Shown: positions 1 through 7,667, numbered from the stretch's first letter. The stretch: 18,849 bases of DNA from Maricaulis sp. (GCA_002694345.1 NZLV01000187.1:1-18849); one strand, 5' to 3'. Notes: generated by a model not told the origin, from the sequence alone. Program-made: numbers and translations.

Positions 1-673
1 CAACTGCCGTGTCATAGATCGAGCCGATATAGCTTTCCGCCGCTTCGCGGTGGGCCTCGGTGAAGCCGGACTGGGTGTAGGTGTTCGCCGCGTTCTTGTA
101 TTCGTGGAACTGCTCGAACTGGGGCTCGGCATTGAAGTGCTCGAACAGCCCGCCCAGGAACATCACTTCGGAGGCCAGGCCTGCCGGGGTGAAGTTCGCC
201 GTGTCCTGCAGCCAGATCTCGTCGGACCCGGAGACCGCGAAATAGCCGGTCACGCTGGTGCCTTCAAAGCCCTGGGCGTGGGTCATCACGAATTTGCCGC
301 TGTCGCGGAAATCGGCCAGCGCAGTGCGCAGCTCCTCGGCCATGCCCGGCGACAGGCCGAACTCGTTGGCGCGGATGAAGAGGCCCTGGACGCGGCTGTC
401 ATCCTCGGCCAGTTCCAGCGTCCGCACGATGTCGACCACCGAGAGCGGTTCGGCGAAACCGAAGGGCGAGCGGGTCGGCGTGTCCAAGCGCGGTGTGCGC
501 AGGTCCAGTTCCAGCACAATCCCGTCGCGGGGCAGGGCGGTTTCGTCGGAGGCCGAGCTCAGCGCGCCCCCGATCAGCATGGCGATCAGGGCGAAGAAGG
601 CGAATCCGGCCAGGACCGCGCCGACAACGACACCGGCAATTGACCCGAAAAACGTAATCCAGAACTGTTTCAT
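1..673 (-). CDS. sppA: Signal peptide peptidase SppA (protease IV), N-terminal part; runs off the left edge
   Basis: 224 codons are visible from an ATG at 673; the rest lies outside the window. The protein starts with a hydrophobic segment (about residues 5-38, beginning MKQFWITFFGSIAGVVVGAV), expected to anchor it in the inner membrane. A typical 67-kDa-type SppA N-terminal domain follows. The segment EYKNAANTYT carries Lys193, which corresponds to the general-base lysine of the SppA Ser-Lys dyad (Lys209 in E. coli); the nucleophilic serine lies in the C-terminal domain, not visible here. The family cuts leftover signal peptides in the membrane. The gene is read away from tRNA-Pro, and a sigma70-like promoter lies about 70 bases upstream. 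Identification is from recognised motifs; full length and the catalytic serine cannot be checked in this window. Confidence 0.9.
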   Translation of the reverse strand, partial: MKQFWITFFGSIAGVVVGAVLAGFAFFALIAMLIGGALSSASDETALPRDGIVLELDLRTPRLDTPTRSPFGFAEPLSVVDIVRTLELAEDDSRVQGLFIRANEFGLSPGMAEELRTALADFRDSGKFVMTHAQGFEGTSVTGYFAVSGSDEIWLQDTANFTPAGLASEVMFLGGLFEHFNAEPQFEQFHEYKNAANTYTQSGFTEAHREAAESYIGSIYDTAV

Positions 674-744
674 GAGAGCCCTTTCCGACCCAGCCGTGCA
701 CACTCACCGGACCGTCGTGCAAGATGCGGTCCTGTTTGGCCGAT

Positions 745-773
745 AATGTAGGCAGACGCAGGCAAAGGGTCGA
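745..773 (-). promoter_or_regulatory. Putative sigma70-type promoter of sppA
   Basis: On the minus strand TCGACC (768-773) and TACATT (745-750) are separated by exactly 17 bases, each box matching four of six consensus positions. It faces sppA, leaving a leader of roughly 65 bases. The rest of 674-866 shows no gene. The call rests on pattern only. Confidence 0.35.
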
Positions 774-866
774 GGGAAAGCGCGCGCAAACATCCCGTCC
801 GGCGCAGGGCGCCAGCGATCACAAGCGTGTGAGGCTGAAAGGGATTGTCAGGGGCGGGAAAGTGAA

Positions 867-943
867 TGGTCGGAGTAGCAAGATTCGAACTTGCGACCCC
901 CGCCTCCCGAAGACGGTGCTCTACCAGGCTGAGCTATACTCCG
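867..943 (-). tRNA. tRNA-Pro (anticodon CGG)
   Basis: The minus strand folds into a full cloverleaf: acceptor stem CGGAGTA/TACTCCG with seven pairs, a D arm GCTCAGCCTGGTAGAGC, anticodon stem CCGTC/GGCGG (one G-T pair) around the loop TTCGGGA with anticodon CGG, and a T arm with GTTCGAATC. The discriminator base is A (870) and CCA is encoded (869-867). It reads CCG, a common proline codon in this GC-rich window. A good promoter lies just upstream. Confidence 0.95.
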
Positions 944-956
944 AACCGAGGCGCGG

Positions 957-985
957 CTTATAGCCAACTCTCTGTCGCGGCGCAA
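957..985 (-). promoter_or_regulatory. Promoter of tRNA-Pro
   Basis: Minus-strand boxes TTGCGC (980-985) and TATAAG (957-962) are 17 bases apart. The -10 box ends 13 bases before the mature tRNA 5' end at 943, the normal distance for a stable-RNA promoter with a short leader. GC-rich bases lie between the -10 box and the tRNA, as in many stringently controlled promoters. Confidence 0.6.
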
Positions 986-1113
986 CGCGGGAAAAGCAGG
1001 CATTCGCAGACAGATTTCAGTCCGGTCCCGTCGCGGCGGCATGGCCTGCAATCGGTTGGATTATATACAGTCGCTTTTCTGCACTTCGCGCTGCAATCGA
1101 CCGATTTGCGGCG

Positions 1114-1142
1114 TTGCATCCGGACGAGGTGTTATGTATTTA
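1114..1142 (+). promoter_or_regulatory. Putative promoter of tRNA-Gln
   Basis: TTGCAT (1114-1119) and TATTTA (1137-1142) are 17 bases apart, and the -10 box ends 30 bases before the tRNA 5' end. This is the best sigma70-like pair between the two divergent tRNA genes on this strand. Weaker than the tRNA-Pro promoter because the leader would be longer. Confidence 0.4.
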
Positions 1143-1172
1143 CCGCGCTCCGTCCTCGATGACGGGCCCGGT

Positions 1173-1247
1173 TGGGGCGTCGCCAAGTGGTAAGGCATCG
1201 GTTTTTGGTACCGACATTCCCAGGTTCGAATCCTGGCGCCCCAGCCA
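1173..1247 (+). tRNA. tRNA-Gln (anticodon TTG)
   Basis: The cloverleaf is complete: acceptor stem TGGGGCG/CGCCCCA (1173-1179 with 1237-1243), D arm GCCAAGTGGTAAGGC, anticodon stem TCGGT/ACCGA around TTTTGGT with anticodon TTG, and a T arm CCAGGTTCGAATCCTGG. The discriminator is G (1244) and CCA is encoded (1245-1247). The U-A first pair of the acceptor stem is typical of tRNA-Gln and supports the call. A short T run follows at 1256-1260. Confidence 0.96.
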
Positions 1248-1808
1248 ATCTCTCCTTTTTCATGCCGTTTATCGCATCGTCCTGTCACTGACCGCTTCGG
1301 TTCACGAAGAAGTGTCACAATGGGGTGATATTGCGCCGCGTCGAAACTGTGTCCTACACTCGATGCGGGAGCGAAAGGGGTTCCACACCTGAGTGTTTCA
1401 CCGTGAAACCGGGCGTTGCGAGCGATACCATTTTTGGGCGAGCTGCGATTGCCGGGTAAACGTGAGAGGCGAATCCGGCGCATTTCAGCGCAGTTCGAGC
1501 CGCATTCCGGCCACAAAGATGTATTGATCGTAGTGTAACGCTGGTGTTAGCGTTCGATCGATTTTCAAGCGGCGTGCAAACGCCTACAAGATGATGGGCC
1601 AACCATCGCGGGGTATATCGGGTGAACCGCAGCTGCGGTAACCACTCGGCTAGACTTGATCGCTAAGCCGCTAGCGCGGCAGCTGTCTGAGGCCGCTTGA
1701 ACGATAAGGGTAGGGGGCCGAACCGGCAGGCCTGTGCCGGGTCAGCATCGAAGTTTTTTTAAAGCGGGAAGCTGCGAGCGACCCGCATTGACCATTGTGA
1801 GGCGAGAA
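1248..1808. other. 561-base gene-free leader upstream of the TonB operon, with several palindromes
   Basis: I find no convincing gene here. The region holds a parS-like 15-bp palindrome (1395-1409), a short hairpin AACGCT/AGCGTT (1537-1554), a 14-bp perfect palindrome ACCGCAGCTGCGGT (1626-1639), GCCGC/GCGGC (1667-1680), and CCGGCA/TGCCGG (1723-1740) followed 13 bases later by a run of seven T (1754-1760). A possible sigma70 pair is TTGCGC (1331-1336) and TACACT (1355-1360), spacer 18. The operon promoter must lie here or be very remote, but I cannot place it with confidence. The length and density of dyads suggest a long regulated 5' leader. Confidence 0.5.
1395..1409. repeat. parS-like 15-bp palindrome with one extra central base
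   Basis: GTTTCAC (1395-1401) and GTGAAAC (1403-1409) are perfect inverted arms around a single C (1402). The arms are exactly those of the canonical ParB site TGTTTCACGTGAAACA, and the T before the left arm also matches, but the extra C shifts the half-sites by one base. It may be a degenerate parS, or an operator for another dimeric regulator of the downstream operon. Confidence 0.45.
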
Positions 1809-2591
1809 ATGGTGAACTTGAAGAATTTGGTTCGCGCGTCGCTTATGGCGACGGTTGCGGCGGGCGCCTTTGGGGGGGCCGCCGTTGCGCAGCTGGACCA
1901 AACCCTCAACGTTGCGCGCGCGAACACGACCGAAGGCGCTCAGACGCAGCGCCGTATCGACCAGCTGGATGACCAGCGCACCGATATTGAACTGGAATAC
2001 CGCGCTCTGCTCGAGCAGATCGAATCCCAGCGTCTGTTCGTTGAGCAGCAGGAAGTCTTCATCCGTTCCCAAGAGAACGAGATGGAGTCCCTGGAAAGCC
2101 AGATCGAACGCGTTGACGGCATCCAGACCGATCTCGCACCGATGATGCGTGAAATGGTTCAGAACCTCGAAGAGTTCGTGAACCTCGACCTGCCGTTCCG
2201 CCTCGAAGGCGAAAACGGTCGTCTGGCCCGCATCGAAGGCCTGTACGAGCTGATCGACGATCCGGCCATTTCCCCGGCCGAGCGTTATCGCGTCATCCTG
2301 AACGCCTACGACATCGAAGCGTCCTATGGCCGTTCGCTGAACGCCTATGACGACACCGTCCTTGAAGACGGCGTGCCGGTGAACGTCAAAGTCCTGCAGA
2401 TCGGCCGCGTTGCCATGATCCGCCAGTACGATGATGGCCGCATGACCATTCGCCATAACGGTTCCAGCGACTGGGAAAACCTCCCGGGCAGCTACGAAGC
2501 CAACGTGACCCGCGCCATCCGCATCGCCGAAGAAGTGACGACCCCGTCTGTCTTCCTCGTGCCGCTGCCTGGCCCGCAGGTCGCCCAGTAA
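1809..2591 (+). CDS. Secreted DUF3450 coiled-coil protein, first gene of the TonB/TtpC operon
   Basis: 260 residues from the ATG at 1809, preceded by GAGG (1799-1802); an in-frame GTG at 1734 is rejected because it would bury the signal peptide. Residues 1-28 form a Sec signal ending AVA-Q. Residues about 42-105 are rich in Gln, Glu and Leu in heptads and predict a long coiled coil; the C-terminal half is a small globular domain with an aromatic YDDGRMTIR segment and ends near a Pro-rich tail. DUF3450 proteins are encoded first in Vibrio-type TonB2 clusters, directly before TtpC, and are thought to act in the periplasm with the TonB motor. The stop is 25 bases before the next gene. Arg codons are almost only CGC/CGT, suggesting high expression. 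The molecular function of the family is not well known to me. Confidence 0.88.
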   Translation: MVNLKNLVRASLMATVAAGAFGGAAVAQLDQTLNVARANTTEGAQTQRRIDQLDDQRTDIELEYRALLEQIESQRLFVEQQEVFIRSQENEMESLESQIERVDGIQTDLAPMMREMVQNLEEFVNLDLPFRLEGENGRLARIEGLYELIDDPAISPAERYRVILNAYDIEASYGRSLNAYDDTVLEDGVPVNVKVLQIGRVAMIRQYDDGRMTIRHNGSSDWENLPGSYEANVTRAIRIAEEVTTPSVFLVPLPGPQVAQ

Positions 2592-2616
2592 ACGGCTCGG
2601 AACGGAGAGTAGGATT

Positions 2617-4005
2617 ATGAAAACGACCATCAAGATGCTCGCCGCTGCCGTTACGTTTGGCGTGGCACTCACCTCCGGCGCAGCGTTCGCTCAGACCGAG
2701 CCGGCCGGTTCCATCAGTGAACTTCTGACCCGCGTGCGTTCCGACGCCCGCGAAGCTTCGGCGGAAAACCAGGCTCGCCTGCGTGAATTCCAGTCGAGCA
2801 CCAACCAGCAACAAGCCCTGCTGAACCAGGCTCGTTCGGAACTGTCCGGCCTGCGCAACCGCGCCGACCAGCTGACGGCCCAGTTCGAAGCCAACCAGGT
2901 CCGCATCGACGAACTCGACGCCGACCTGCGCGAGCGCCAGGGTGCTTTCGGTGAACTCTTCGGCCAGGCCCGTCAGGCCGCCGGCGAATTCGCTGCCCTG
3001 ATCGACCAGTCCATCATCTCGGCCCAGTTCCCGGGTCGCGCTGACGCCCTGGAAACGCTGTCGGAAAGCCGTACGCTGCCGACCCGCGACGAGCTGAACT
3101 ACATCTGGCGCCGTATCACGGAAGAGATGATCCAGCAGCAGCAGGTCGTCACCTTCAACACGGTCGTCACCGGTCTGGGTGATGGTGCTGCGGTCCCGAC
3201 CACGCGCGTCGGTCCGTTCATCGTCTTCACCAACCACAACAACAACCAGCGTTTCGCCACCTGGACGGAAAACGAAACGACGGGTGCCTGGGGTCTGCGC
3301 GACCTGCCGGCTCAGCCGCCGGCCAACTTCGTGGGCGGTGCCTCGGCCCTGTTCAACGCGGATCCGGGTGAAATCGTGATGGGTGTTGTTGACCCGTCCC
3401 GAGGCCCGCTTCTCGACATCTACAAGGACGTGCCGGATATCCCGGAGCGTATCGAGCAGTCCGGTAACGTTGGTAAGGTCATCATCGGCCTGCTGGTTAT
3501 CTCCTCTGTCTTCGGTCTCTTCCGCCTGGTCGTCCTGCTCGGCACGCAAGCTGCCGTCGGCGGTCAGAAGCGCAAGTCGTCCGGTTCCAAGTCCAACCCG
3601 CTGGGCCGCGTGATGCTGGCTTATGAAGCGGCCAAGGACAAAGACGTCGAGACGATGGAACTGAAGCTCGACGAAGCCATCCTGCAGGAATCTCCGAAGC
3701 TCGAATTCGGCCTGAACTTCCTGAAGCTGGCTGCCGGTATCGCTCCGCTGCTCGGCCTGCTGGGTACCGTGACCGGTATGATCAAGACCTTCACCCAGAT
3801 CACCCTGTTCGGTACGGGTGACCCGCGCATCATGGCCGGTGGTATCTCCGAAGCCCTGATGACCACGGTTCTGGGTCTTATCGCTGCTATTCCGCTGCTC
3901 TTCATCCACTCGTTCGCCCAGTCGTTTGCACGTGGCGTTCAGCAAGTGCTCGAAGAACAGGCTGCTGGCATGGTCGCCCGTCACGCTGAAGAGCGTCACG
4001 GCTAA
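2617..4005 (+). CDS. Long MotA/TolQ/ExbB-family protein, TtpC-like, with periplasmic coiled-coil domain
   Basis: 462 residues, SD GGAGAG upstream. A Sec signal (residues 1-25, GAAFA-Q) is followed by a periplasmic region: coiled coil about 35-125, then a globular part to 280. The first membrane span is about 286-309 (VIIGLLVISSVFGLFRLVVLL). After a cytoplasmic loop come two spans of the MotA/TolQ/ExbB domain, about 367-392 with APLLGLLGTVTGM and about 411-432 with MTTVLGLIAAIPLLF. This layout is that of TtpC, which in Vibrio is needed in addition to ExbB for TonB2 function. It is about 2.5 times the length of the small ExbB encoded next. It likely links the proton channel to periplasmic partners such as the DUF3450 protein. 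CGG arginine codons are essentially absent, unlike in later genes of the window. Confidence 0.9.
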   Translation: MKTTIKMLAAAVTFGVALTSGAAFAQTEPAGSISELLTRVRSDAREASAENQARLREFQSSTNQQQALLNQARSELSGLRNRADQLTAQFEANQVRIDELDADLRERQGAFGELFGQARQAAGEFAALIDQSIISAQFPGRADALETLSESRTLPTRDELNYIWRRITEEMIQQQQVVTFNTVVTGLGDGAAVPTTRVGPFIVFTNHNNNQRFATWTENETTGAWGLRDLPAQPPANFVGGASALFNADPGEIVMGVVDPSRGPLLDIYKDVPDIPERIEQSGNVGKVIIGLLVISSVFGLFRLVVLLGTQAAVGGQKRKSSGSKSNPLGRVMLAYEAAKDKDVETMELKLDEAILQESPKLEFGLNFLKLAAGIAPLLGLLGTVTGMIKTFTQITLFGTGDPRIMAGGISEALMTTVLGLIAAIPLLFIHSFAQSFARGVQQVLEEQAAGMVARHAEERHG

Positions 4006-4019
4006 TCGGAGGAACCGCT

Positions 4020-4553
4020 ATGGATTTCCAGGCCGTATCAACCGGCCTTCAGGAGTTCCTCGAGCGGGGAGGCCCCGTCCTCGTTGTCATCATGGCAACA
4101 ACATTTGTGATGTGGGCCTTCATCCTCGAGCGCTTCGCCTTCTTCTTCTTTGCCCAAGAGGGCATTGCGAAGGTGGCGCAGCGGGAGTGGAATGCGCGGG
4201 CAGACCGGAAGTCTTGGTATGCCCACGCCATCCGCGACCAACTCATCTCGGAGGTCAAACAGCGCTGTGAGCAGAATGTCGAGCTGGTGAAAACCCTCGT
4301 CGCTGTCGCACCGCTCTTCGGACTGCTCGGGACGGTGACCGGGATGGTCTCTGTGTTCGACGTCATGGCGATTTCAGGTTCGTCCGATGCCCAGGCCATG
4401 TCGGCCGGTGTGTCGCGGGCCACGATCCCGACCATGGCCGGCATGGTGGCCTCGATCTCGGGCCTCATCTTCGCCAACCAGATCGAACGTCTGGCCAAGG
4501 CTCGCACTGCGAAACTGGCTGACAGTCTCGAAATCGGTGAAGGAGAAGCCTGA
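4020..4553 (+). CDS. exbB: ExbB/TolQ-type proton channel subunit
   Basis: 177 residues; SD GGAGGAA lies 7 bases before the ATG, 14 bases after the previous stop. Three membrane spans are seen: about 18-44, about 92-118 with the family signature APLFGLLGTVTGM, and about 133-156 with ATIPTMAGMVASISGLIFA. The short N-terminus and lack of a signal peptide are typical of ExbB2-type proteins. It forms the pentameric channel that, with ExbD dimers, uses the proton gradient to power TonB. Its stop overlaps the ATG of the next gene by one base (TGATG), so the two are translationally coupled. Confidence 0.94.
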   Translation: MDFQAVSTGLQEFLERGGPVLVVIMATTFVMWAFILERFAFFFFAQEGIAKVAQREWNARADRKSWYAHAIRDQLISEVKQRCEQNVELVKTLVAVAPLFGLLGTVTGMVSVFDVMAISGSSDAQAMSAGVSRATIPTMAGMVASISGLIFANQIERLAKARTAKLADSLEIGEGEA

Positions 4554-4963
4554 TGCGTCGTCGTCAACAGCACAAGGATGAAGCCGCAGAAGTGAACATG
4601 ACGCCGATGCTCGACATCGTGTTCATCCTGCTCATCTTCTTCATCGTCACCGCCACCTTCCTGTCGGAAGAAGGCATCGACATGCGTCCGCCACCCGACA
4701 GCGACACGCCGCCGGACTCCAACGCACCGCCGCCGATCGTGGTGCAGGTCGACAATGAGAACCAAATCTTTGTCAACCAGGTCCGGACCGACGTCGATCG
4801 TGTGCTCTCGGCTGTGAACCGTTTCCGTGCGGAAGCGCCGAACAGCGCCGTACTCCTGGAAGTCCAGGACGAGGCCGAGCATGGCATCATCGTGCAGATC
4901 TGGGATGAAATGGGCGCCAATGGCGTACCGGTTTCGATCCAGCGCTCGCACGGTGACACTTAG
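4553..4963 (+). CDS. exbD: ExbD/TolR-type subunit, first of two
   Basis: 136 residues, SD AAGGAG within the end of exbB. A short basic cytoplasmic start leads to the signature NMTPMLDIVFILLIFFIV; Asp21 at the start of the single membrane span is the essential proton-carrying residue. A Pro-rich linker (RPPPDSDTPPDSNAPPP) joins it to the periplasmic domain. It should work in the ExbB channel. A second, different ExbD follows after 14 bases, so the motor may hold a heterodimer. Confidence 0.94.
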   Translation: MRRRQQHKDEAAEVNMTPMLDIVFILLIFFIVTATFLSEEGIDMRPPPDSDTPPDSNAPPPIVVQVDNENQIFVNQVRTDVDRVLSAVNRFRAEAPNSAVLLEVQDEAEHGIIVQIWDEMGANGVPVSIQRSHGDT

Positions 4964-4977
4964 AGCGGGAGGAAGTT

Positions 4978-5382
4978 ATGGCGAGACGCGTTAGTCGCGT
5001 GAATACCGACGAGGAAGAAGTCGAGCTGAACATGACGCCCATGCTGGACGTCGTCTTCATCCTGCTCATCTTCTTCATCGTGACGTCCGTCTTCATCAAG
5101 GAGCCCGGCGTGGACACGTTCCGCCCGGACGCCATGACGGAAGACGATCTGAACCCGTCCATGCTCATCGCGGTGACTTCGGACAGCGAAGTCTGGGTCA
5201 ATCGCCGTGCCTATGAGATGAACGAACTGCGTGGGGTGATCGAGCAGCTTCTGCAAGAGAACCCGAAGGGACGAGCGGTTATCCAAGGCGATGAGGGGGC
5301 CCATATCGGGACCATCCTCGACGTCCAGGAACTGCTCATGGAACTGGATGTCGAAGTGCATATTTCGACGCTCCAGACCTAA
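4978..5382 (+). CDS. exbD: ExbD/TolR-type subunit, second of two
   Basis: 134 residues with SD GGGAGGAAG just before the ATG. The N-terminal signature LNMTPMLDVVFILLIFFIV is almost the same as in the first ExbD, with Asp24 as the proton-carrying residue. The linker lacks the Pro-rich stretch of its neighbour and the periplasmic domains differ clearly, so this is an old paralog rather than a recent copy. Vibrio TonB2 clusters, which this operon resembles, have one exbD; two in tandem point to an ExbD heterodimer or to division of tasks between TtpC and ExbB. Confidence 0.94.
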   Translation: MARRVSRVNTDEEEVELNMTPMLDVVFILLIFFIVTSVFIKEPGVDTFRPDAMTEDDLNPSMLIAVTSDSEVWVNRRAYEMNELRGVIEQLLQENPKGRAVIQGDEGAHIGTILDVQELLMELDVEVHISTLQT

Positions 5383-5396
5383 GGGAGGAAGACAGA

Positions 5397-6014
5397 ATGG
5401 GAAATCTTGTCCGCCTTCTGATTGGTGTCCCGGTTGCGGGTATCATCACGATTGCCCTCTTCTTCATCATGACCCGGCTCATCCTCGTTGAGGGTGCGCC
5501 GGTGTCGGAAGACGTCGAGGACCGCAATTTCTCGATCAATGACGAGGTCGCCGAAGTCGACGCCCGTCGTCGTGACACCACGATCGAGGATGTGCAGCAG
5601 GTTGATCCGCCACCCCCGCCGCCGCAGATCGAGCGTCAGCGGGCTGAACAGCCCTCTGAAGGCCTGGCCACGGTCATGGGTGAAATCCCGGCATTCGAAG
5701 CGCCGCAACTGAACAGCGACAGCGTCAACTTCTCGGTCTCCGACCGCGACGCCCAGCCGCTGGTGCGGATCGAACCGCAATATCCGATGCGGGCCGCCGA
5801 ACGTGGGATTTCGGGAAGCTGCTGGGTCCGTTTCGACGTGACCCCGGATGGAACGCCGACGAACATCTCCGTCTACCGGTGTGACAGCTCGCTCTTCGAG
5901 CGTGCGTCGATCCGGGCGGTGGAGCGCTGGCGCTACAACCCGAAAGTCGAGAACGGTGTGCCGGTCGCACGCCGGGGCGTGGAAACGCGCTTCGACTTCC
6001 AGCTGGCCGATTAA
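5397..6014 (+). CDS. tonB: TonB-family energy transducer, first copy
   Basis: 205 residues, SD GGGAGGA 7 bases before the ATG, 14 bases after exbD. One membrane span lies at about residues 8-30, followed by an acidic region, a run of six prolines (71-76) and a short linker. The C-terminal TonB domain has PQYP (127-130), the GISGSCWVRFDVTPDG strand and the RWRYNP motif (177-182). The linker is short, as in TonB2-type proteins. Two cysteines, Cys142 and Cys162, sit in adjacent strands of the C-terminal domain and are kept in the second TonB copy, so a disulfide is likely. It should carry energy from the ExbB/ExbD/TtpC motor to outer-membrane receptors. Confidence 0.93.
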   Translation: MGNLVRLLIGVPVAGIITIALFFIMTRLILVEGAPVSEDVEDRNFSINDEVAEVDARRRDTTIEDVQQVDPPPPPPQIERQRAEQPSEGLATVMGEIPAFEAPQLNSDSVNFSVSDRDAQPLVRIEPQYPMRAAERGISGSCWVRFDVTPDGTPTNISVYRCDSSLFERASIRAVERWRYNPKVENGVPVARRGVETRFDFQLAD

Positions 6015-6022
6015 TAGCGATC

Positions 6023-6083
6023 GGAGCGGGCGAGCCTCTCGCCCGCTCCAACCGCCGCCGGAGTTTCGGATCTTCAGGATCCG
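6023..6083 (+). other. Two RNA hairpins between tonB and the TPR gene
   Basis: A perfect 12-bp stem GGAGCGGGCGAG/CTCGCCCGCTCC (6023-6034 with 6038-6049) has a three-base loop CCT. A second stem CGGATC/GATCCG (6067-6072 with 6078-6083) follows. Neither is followed by a T run, so this is not a standard intrinsic terminator. It may stabilise the upstream mRNA or reduce read-through into the TPR gene. Confidence 0.6.
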
Positions 6084-6146
6084 TGAATTCCGCCAGATCT
6101 TGTCAAAGCCGGTCCGGGGAGTTGGATCGGTATGAAGGAGCCATCG

Positions 6147-7667
6147 ATGATCCGTTTCCAGGGATTCGATACCTCGGGCCTGCTGCGTACCGTCGCGACG
6201 CTGGCCCTCGCCGCCTCACTGGCTGGCGTGATGGTTGTGGACGCTGAGGCCCAGCGTAACCGCAACCAGGAAGAAGAGAATGACGGTTCCGAGCGCACCT
6301 TCTCCGCCCGCATCGGCGAGATCGTGCTCGAAGCGCAGGAATTGCAGAGCAATGACCAGTTCTCCGCGTCCATCGAGTCGCTGAACCGGGCACTCGGCAT
6401 GTCCGACATCAACCCGTATGAGCGCTCTGTTGCGCTGCAGCTGCGGGGTCGGGCCTATTACGAACTCGAGCAGACCACCCGCGCCATCCAGGACTGGCAG
6501 GGCGCCATCGCAACCGGCGCGCTGCTGACCGAGGAAACGGTCAATCTGCGGATCAATATCGGTCAGCTTCTCATCGCCAACGGCCAGTATGATGCGGGTA
6601 TCACCTCGCTCGAACAGGCTGTTCAGCTTGGCGGTGTGGACTCGGTGAATGTCGGCGTCGCCCGCATGCTCGCCCAGGCCTATGGCCAGGCCGAGCGTTT
6701 CCGCGAGGGCCTGCCCTGGGCAGAGCGCTTCTGGGATCTGCGTCCGGCAGCTGAACGTCAGCGCGGTGATTACTCGCTGATGCTGTTCTACTACCAGCAG
6801 CTGGAAGACGTTCCGAACCAGTTCCGCATCATCGAAGGCATGGTGCAGCGTTGGCCGGCCGAGAAGAACAACTGGCGCTCCTACGCTTCCCTCCTGGCCC
6901 AGACCGGCCGCGAGCAGGATGCGTTCGAAGCCAACAAGATCATGTACATCAATGGCATGTTCACCGAGAGCCGCGAACTCGTGGCCCTGGCCCAGTATTA
7001 TTCCTACTACGAGTACCCGTATCGCGGGGCCATCATTCTCGAGCGGGAACTCAATGCCGGCACGGTCGAGCGCAACCAGAACAACCTGAACCTTCTGGCG
7101 AACATGTGGCGCCAGTCGCGGGAATGGGAACGCGCCATTCCGGTTCTGCGCCAGCTGGCTCAGCTGACCGGCGAAGGTGACGACTACCTGAAACTGGCCG
7201 AGGCCCTCTATCAGGAGCGTCAGCTGGCTGAAGCCGAGGACGCCTTCCAGGAAGCCCTGAACCGGGGTGGTCTGGATCGTCCGGGGACGGCCTGGACCCT
7301 GCTGGGCAATGTGCGCCAGGAACTGGGCCGCACCGACTCGGCTCTTGCGGCCTTCCGTGAGGGTGCGCGGTATCCGTACTCGCGCCGGACGGCCAATGGC
7401 TGGATCACCTTCATCACCAACCAGCGTGCGGCGGCTGCCGACCGCGTTCGCATCCGCGAACGGGTCCGTCAGGACGAGTGCCGGTTTGCGGTGGAAGACC
7501 TTCGCGAAACCGCCATCCTGCTGGGTGATGTCGACGATACCGGCCGCATCGTGATCGATGTGCCGGGCAATTGTTCCGACCTCTACAACCAGTACGGTGA
7601 ATCCATGGACCAGGAAGTCGCTGAAGGCGACGCTCCGGCCGAGGAGAGCGAAGCCGACGCCGGCTAA
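6147..7667 (+). CDS. Secreted TPR protein of the TonB operon
   Basis: 506 residues from the ATG at 6147, chosen because AAGGAG (6135-6140) stands six bases before it; the earlier in-frame ATG at 6132 contains this SD. The N-terminal signal (residues 1-35, VDAEA-Q) sends it to the periplasm. Most of the protein is made of TPR-like helical repeats, with clear ones such as YLKLAEALYQERQLAEAEDAF. A C-terminal region has two cysteines, Cys445 and Cys476, matched in the paralog at 9476. Its end is acidic. A TPR protein closes the Vibrio TonB2 cluster too (VC1543 type), where it supports TonB2-dependent uptake. It shares the signature LAQYYSYYEYPY with the paralog. Confidence 0.9.
   Translation: MIRFQGFDTSGLLRTVATLALAASLAGVMVVDAEAQRNRNQEEENDGSERTFSARIGEIVLEAQELQSNDQFSASIESLNRALGMSDINPYERSVALQLRGRAYYELEQTTRAIQDWQGAIATGALLTEETVNLRINIGQLLIANGQYDAGITSLEQAVQLGGVDSVNVGVARMLAQAYGQAERFREGLPWAERFWDLRPAAERQRGDYSLMLFYYQQLEDVPNQFRIIEGMVQRWPAEKNNWRSYASLLAQTGREQDAFEANKIMYINGMFTESRELVALAQYYSYYEYPYRGAIILERELNAGTVERNQNNLNLLANMWRQSREWERAIPVLRQLAQLTGEGDDYLKLAEALYQERQLAEAEDAFQEALNRGGLDRPGTAWTLLGNVRQELGRTDSALAAFREGARYPYSRRTANGWITFITNQRAAAADRVRIRERVRQDECRFAVEDLRETAILLGDVDDTGRIVIDVPGNCSDLYNQYGESMDQEVAEGDAPAEESEADAG

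Noticed and set aside
50..746. Plus-strand frames opposite sppA
   Set aside because: They lack any domain; the minus strand has a membrane anchor and the SppA catalytic-lysine segment.
867..1247. Possible tRNA-linked integration site
   Set aside because: Both tRNA genes are complete, but no integrase, direct repeat of a tRNA 3' end or change in base composition is seen nearby.
2386..3999. A 537-codon open frame on the minus strand opposite the TtpC-like gene
   Set aside because: The plus strand encodes a clear signal peptide and MotA/TolQ/ExbB domain; the antisense product is low-complexity and charged with no SD.
6023..6049. Intrinsic terminator after the first tonB
   Set aside because: The stem is strong but is followed by AACCGCCGCC rather than a T run, so I list it only as a hairpin.
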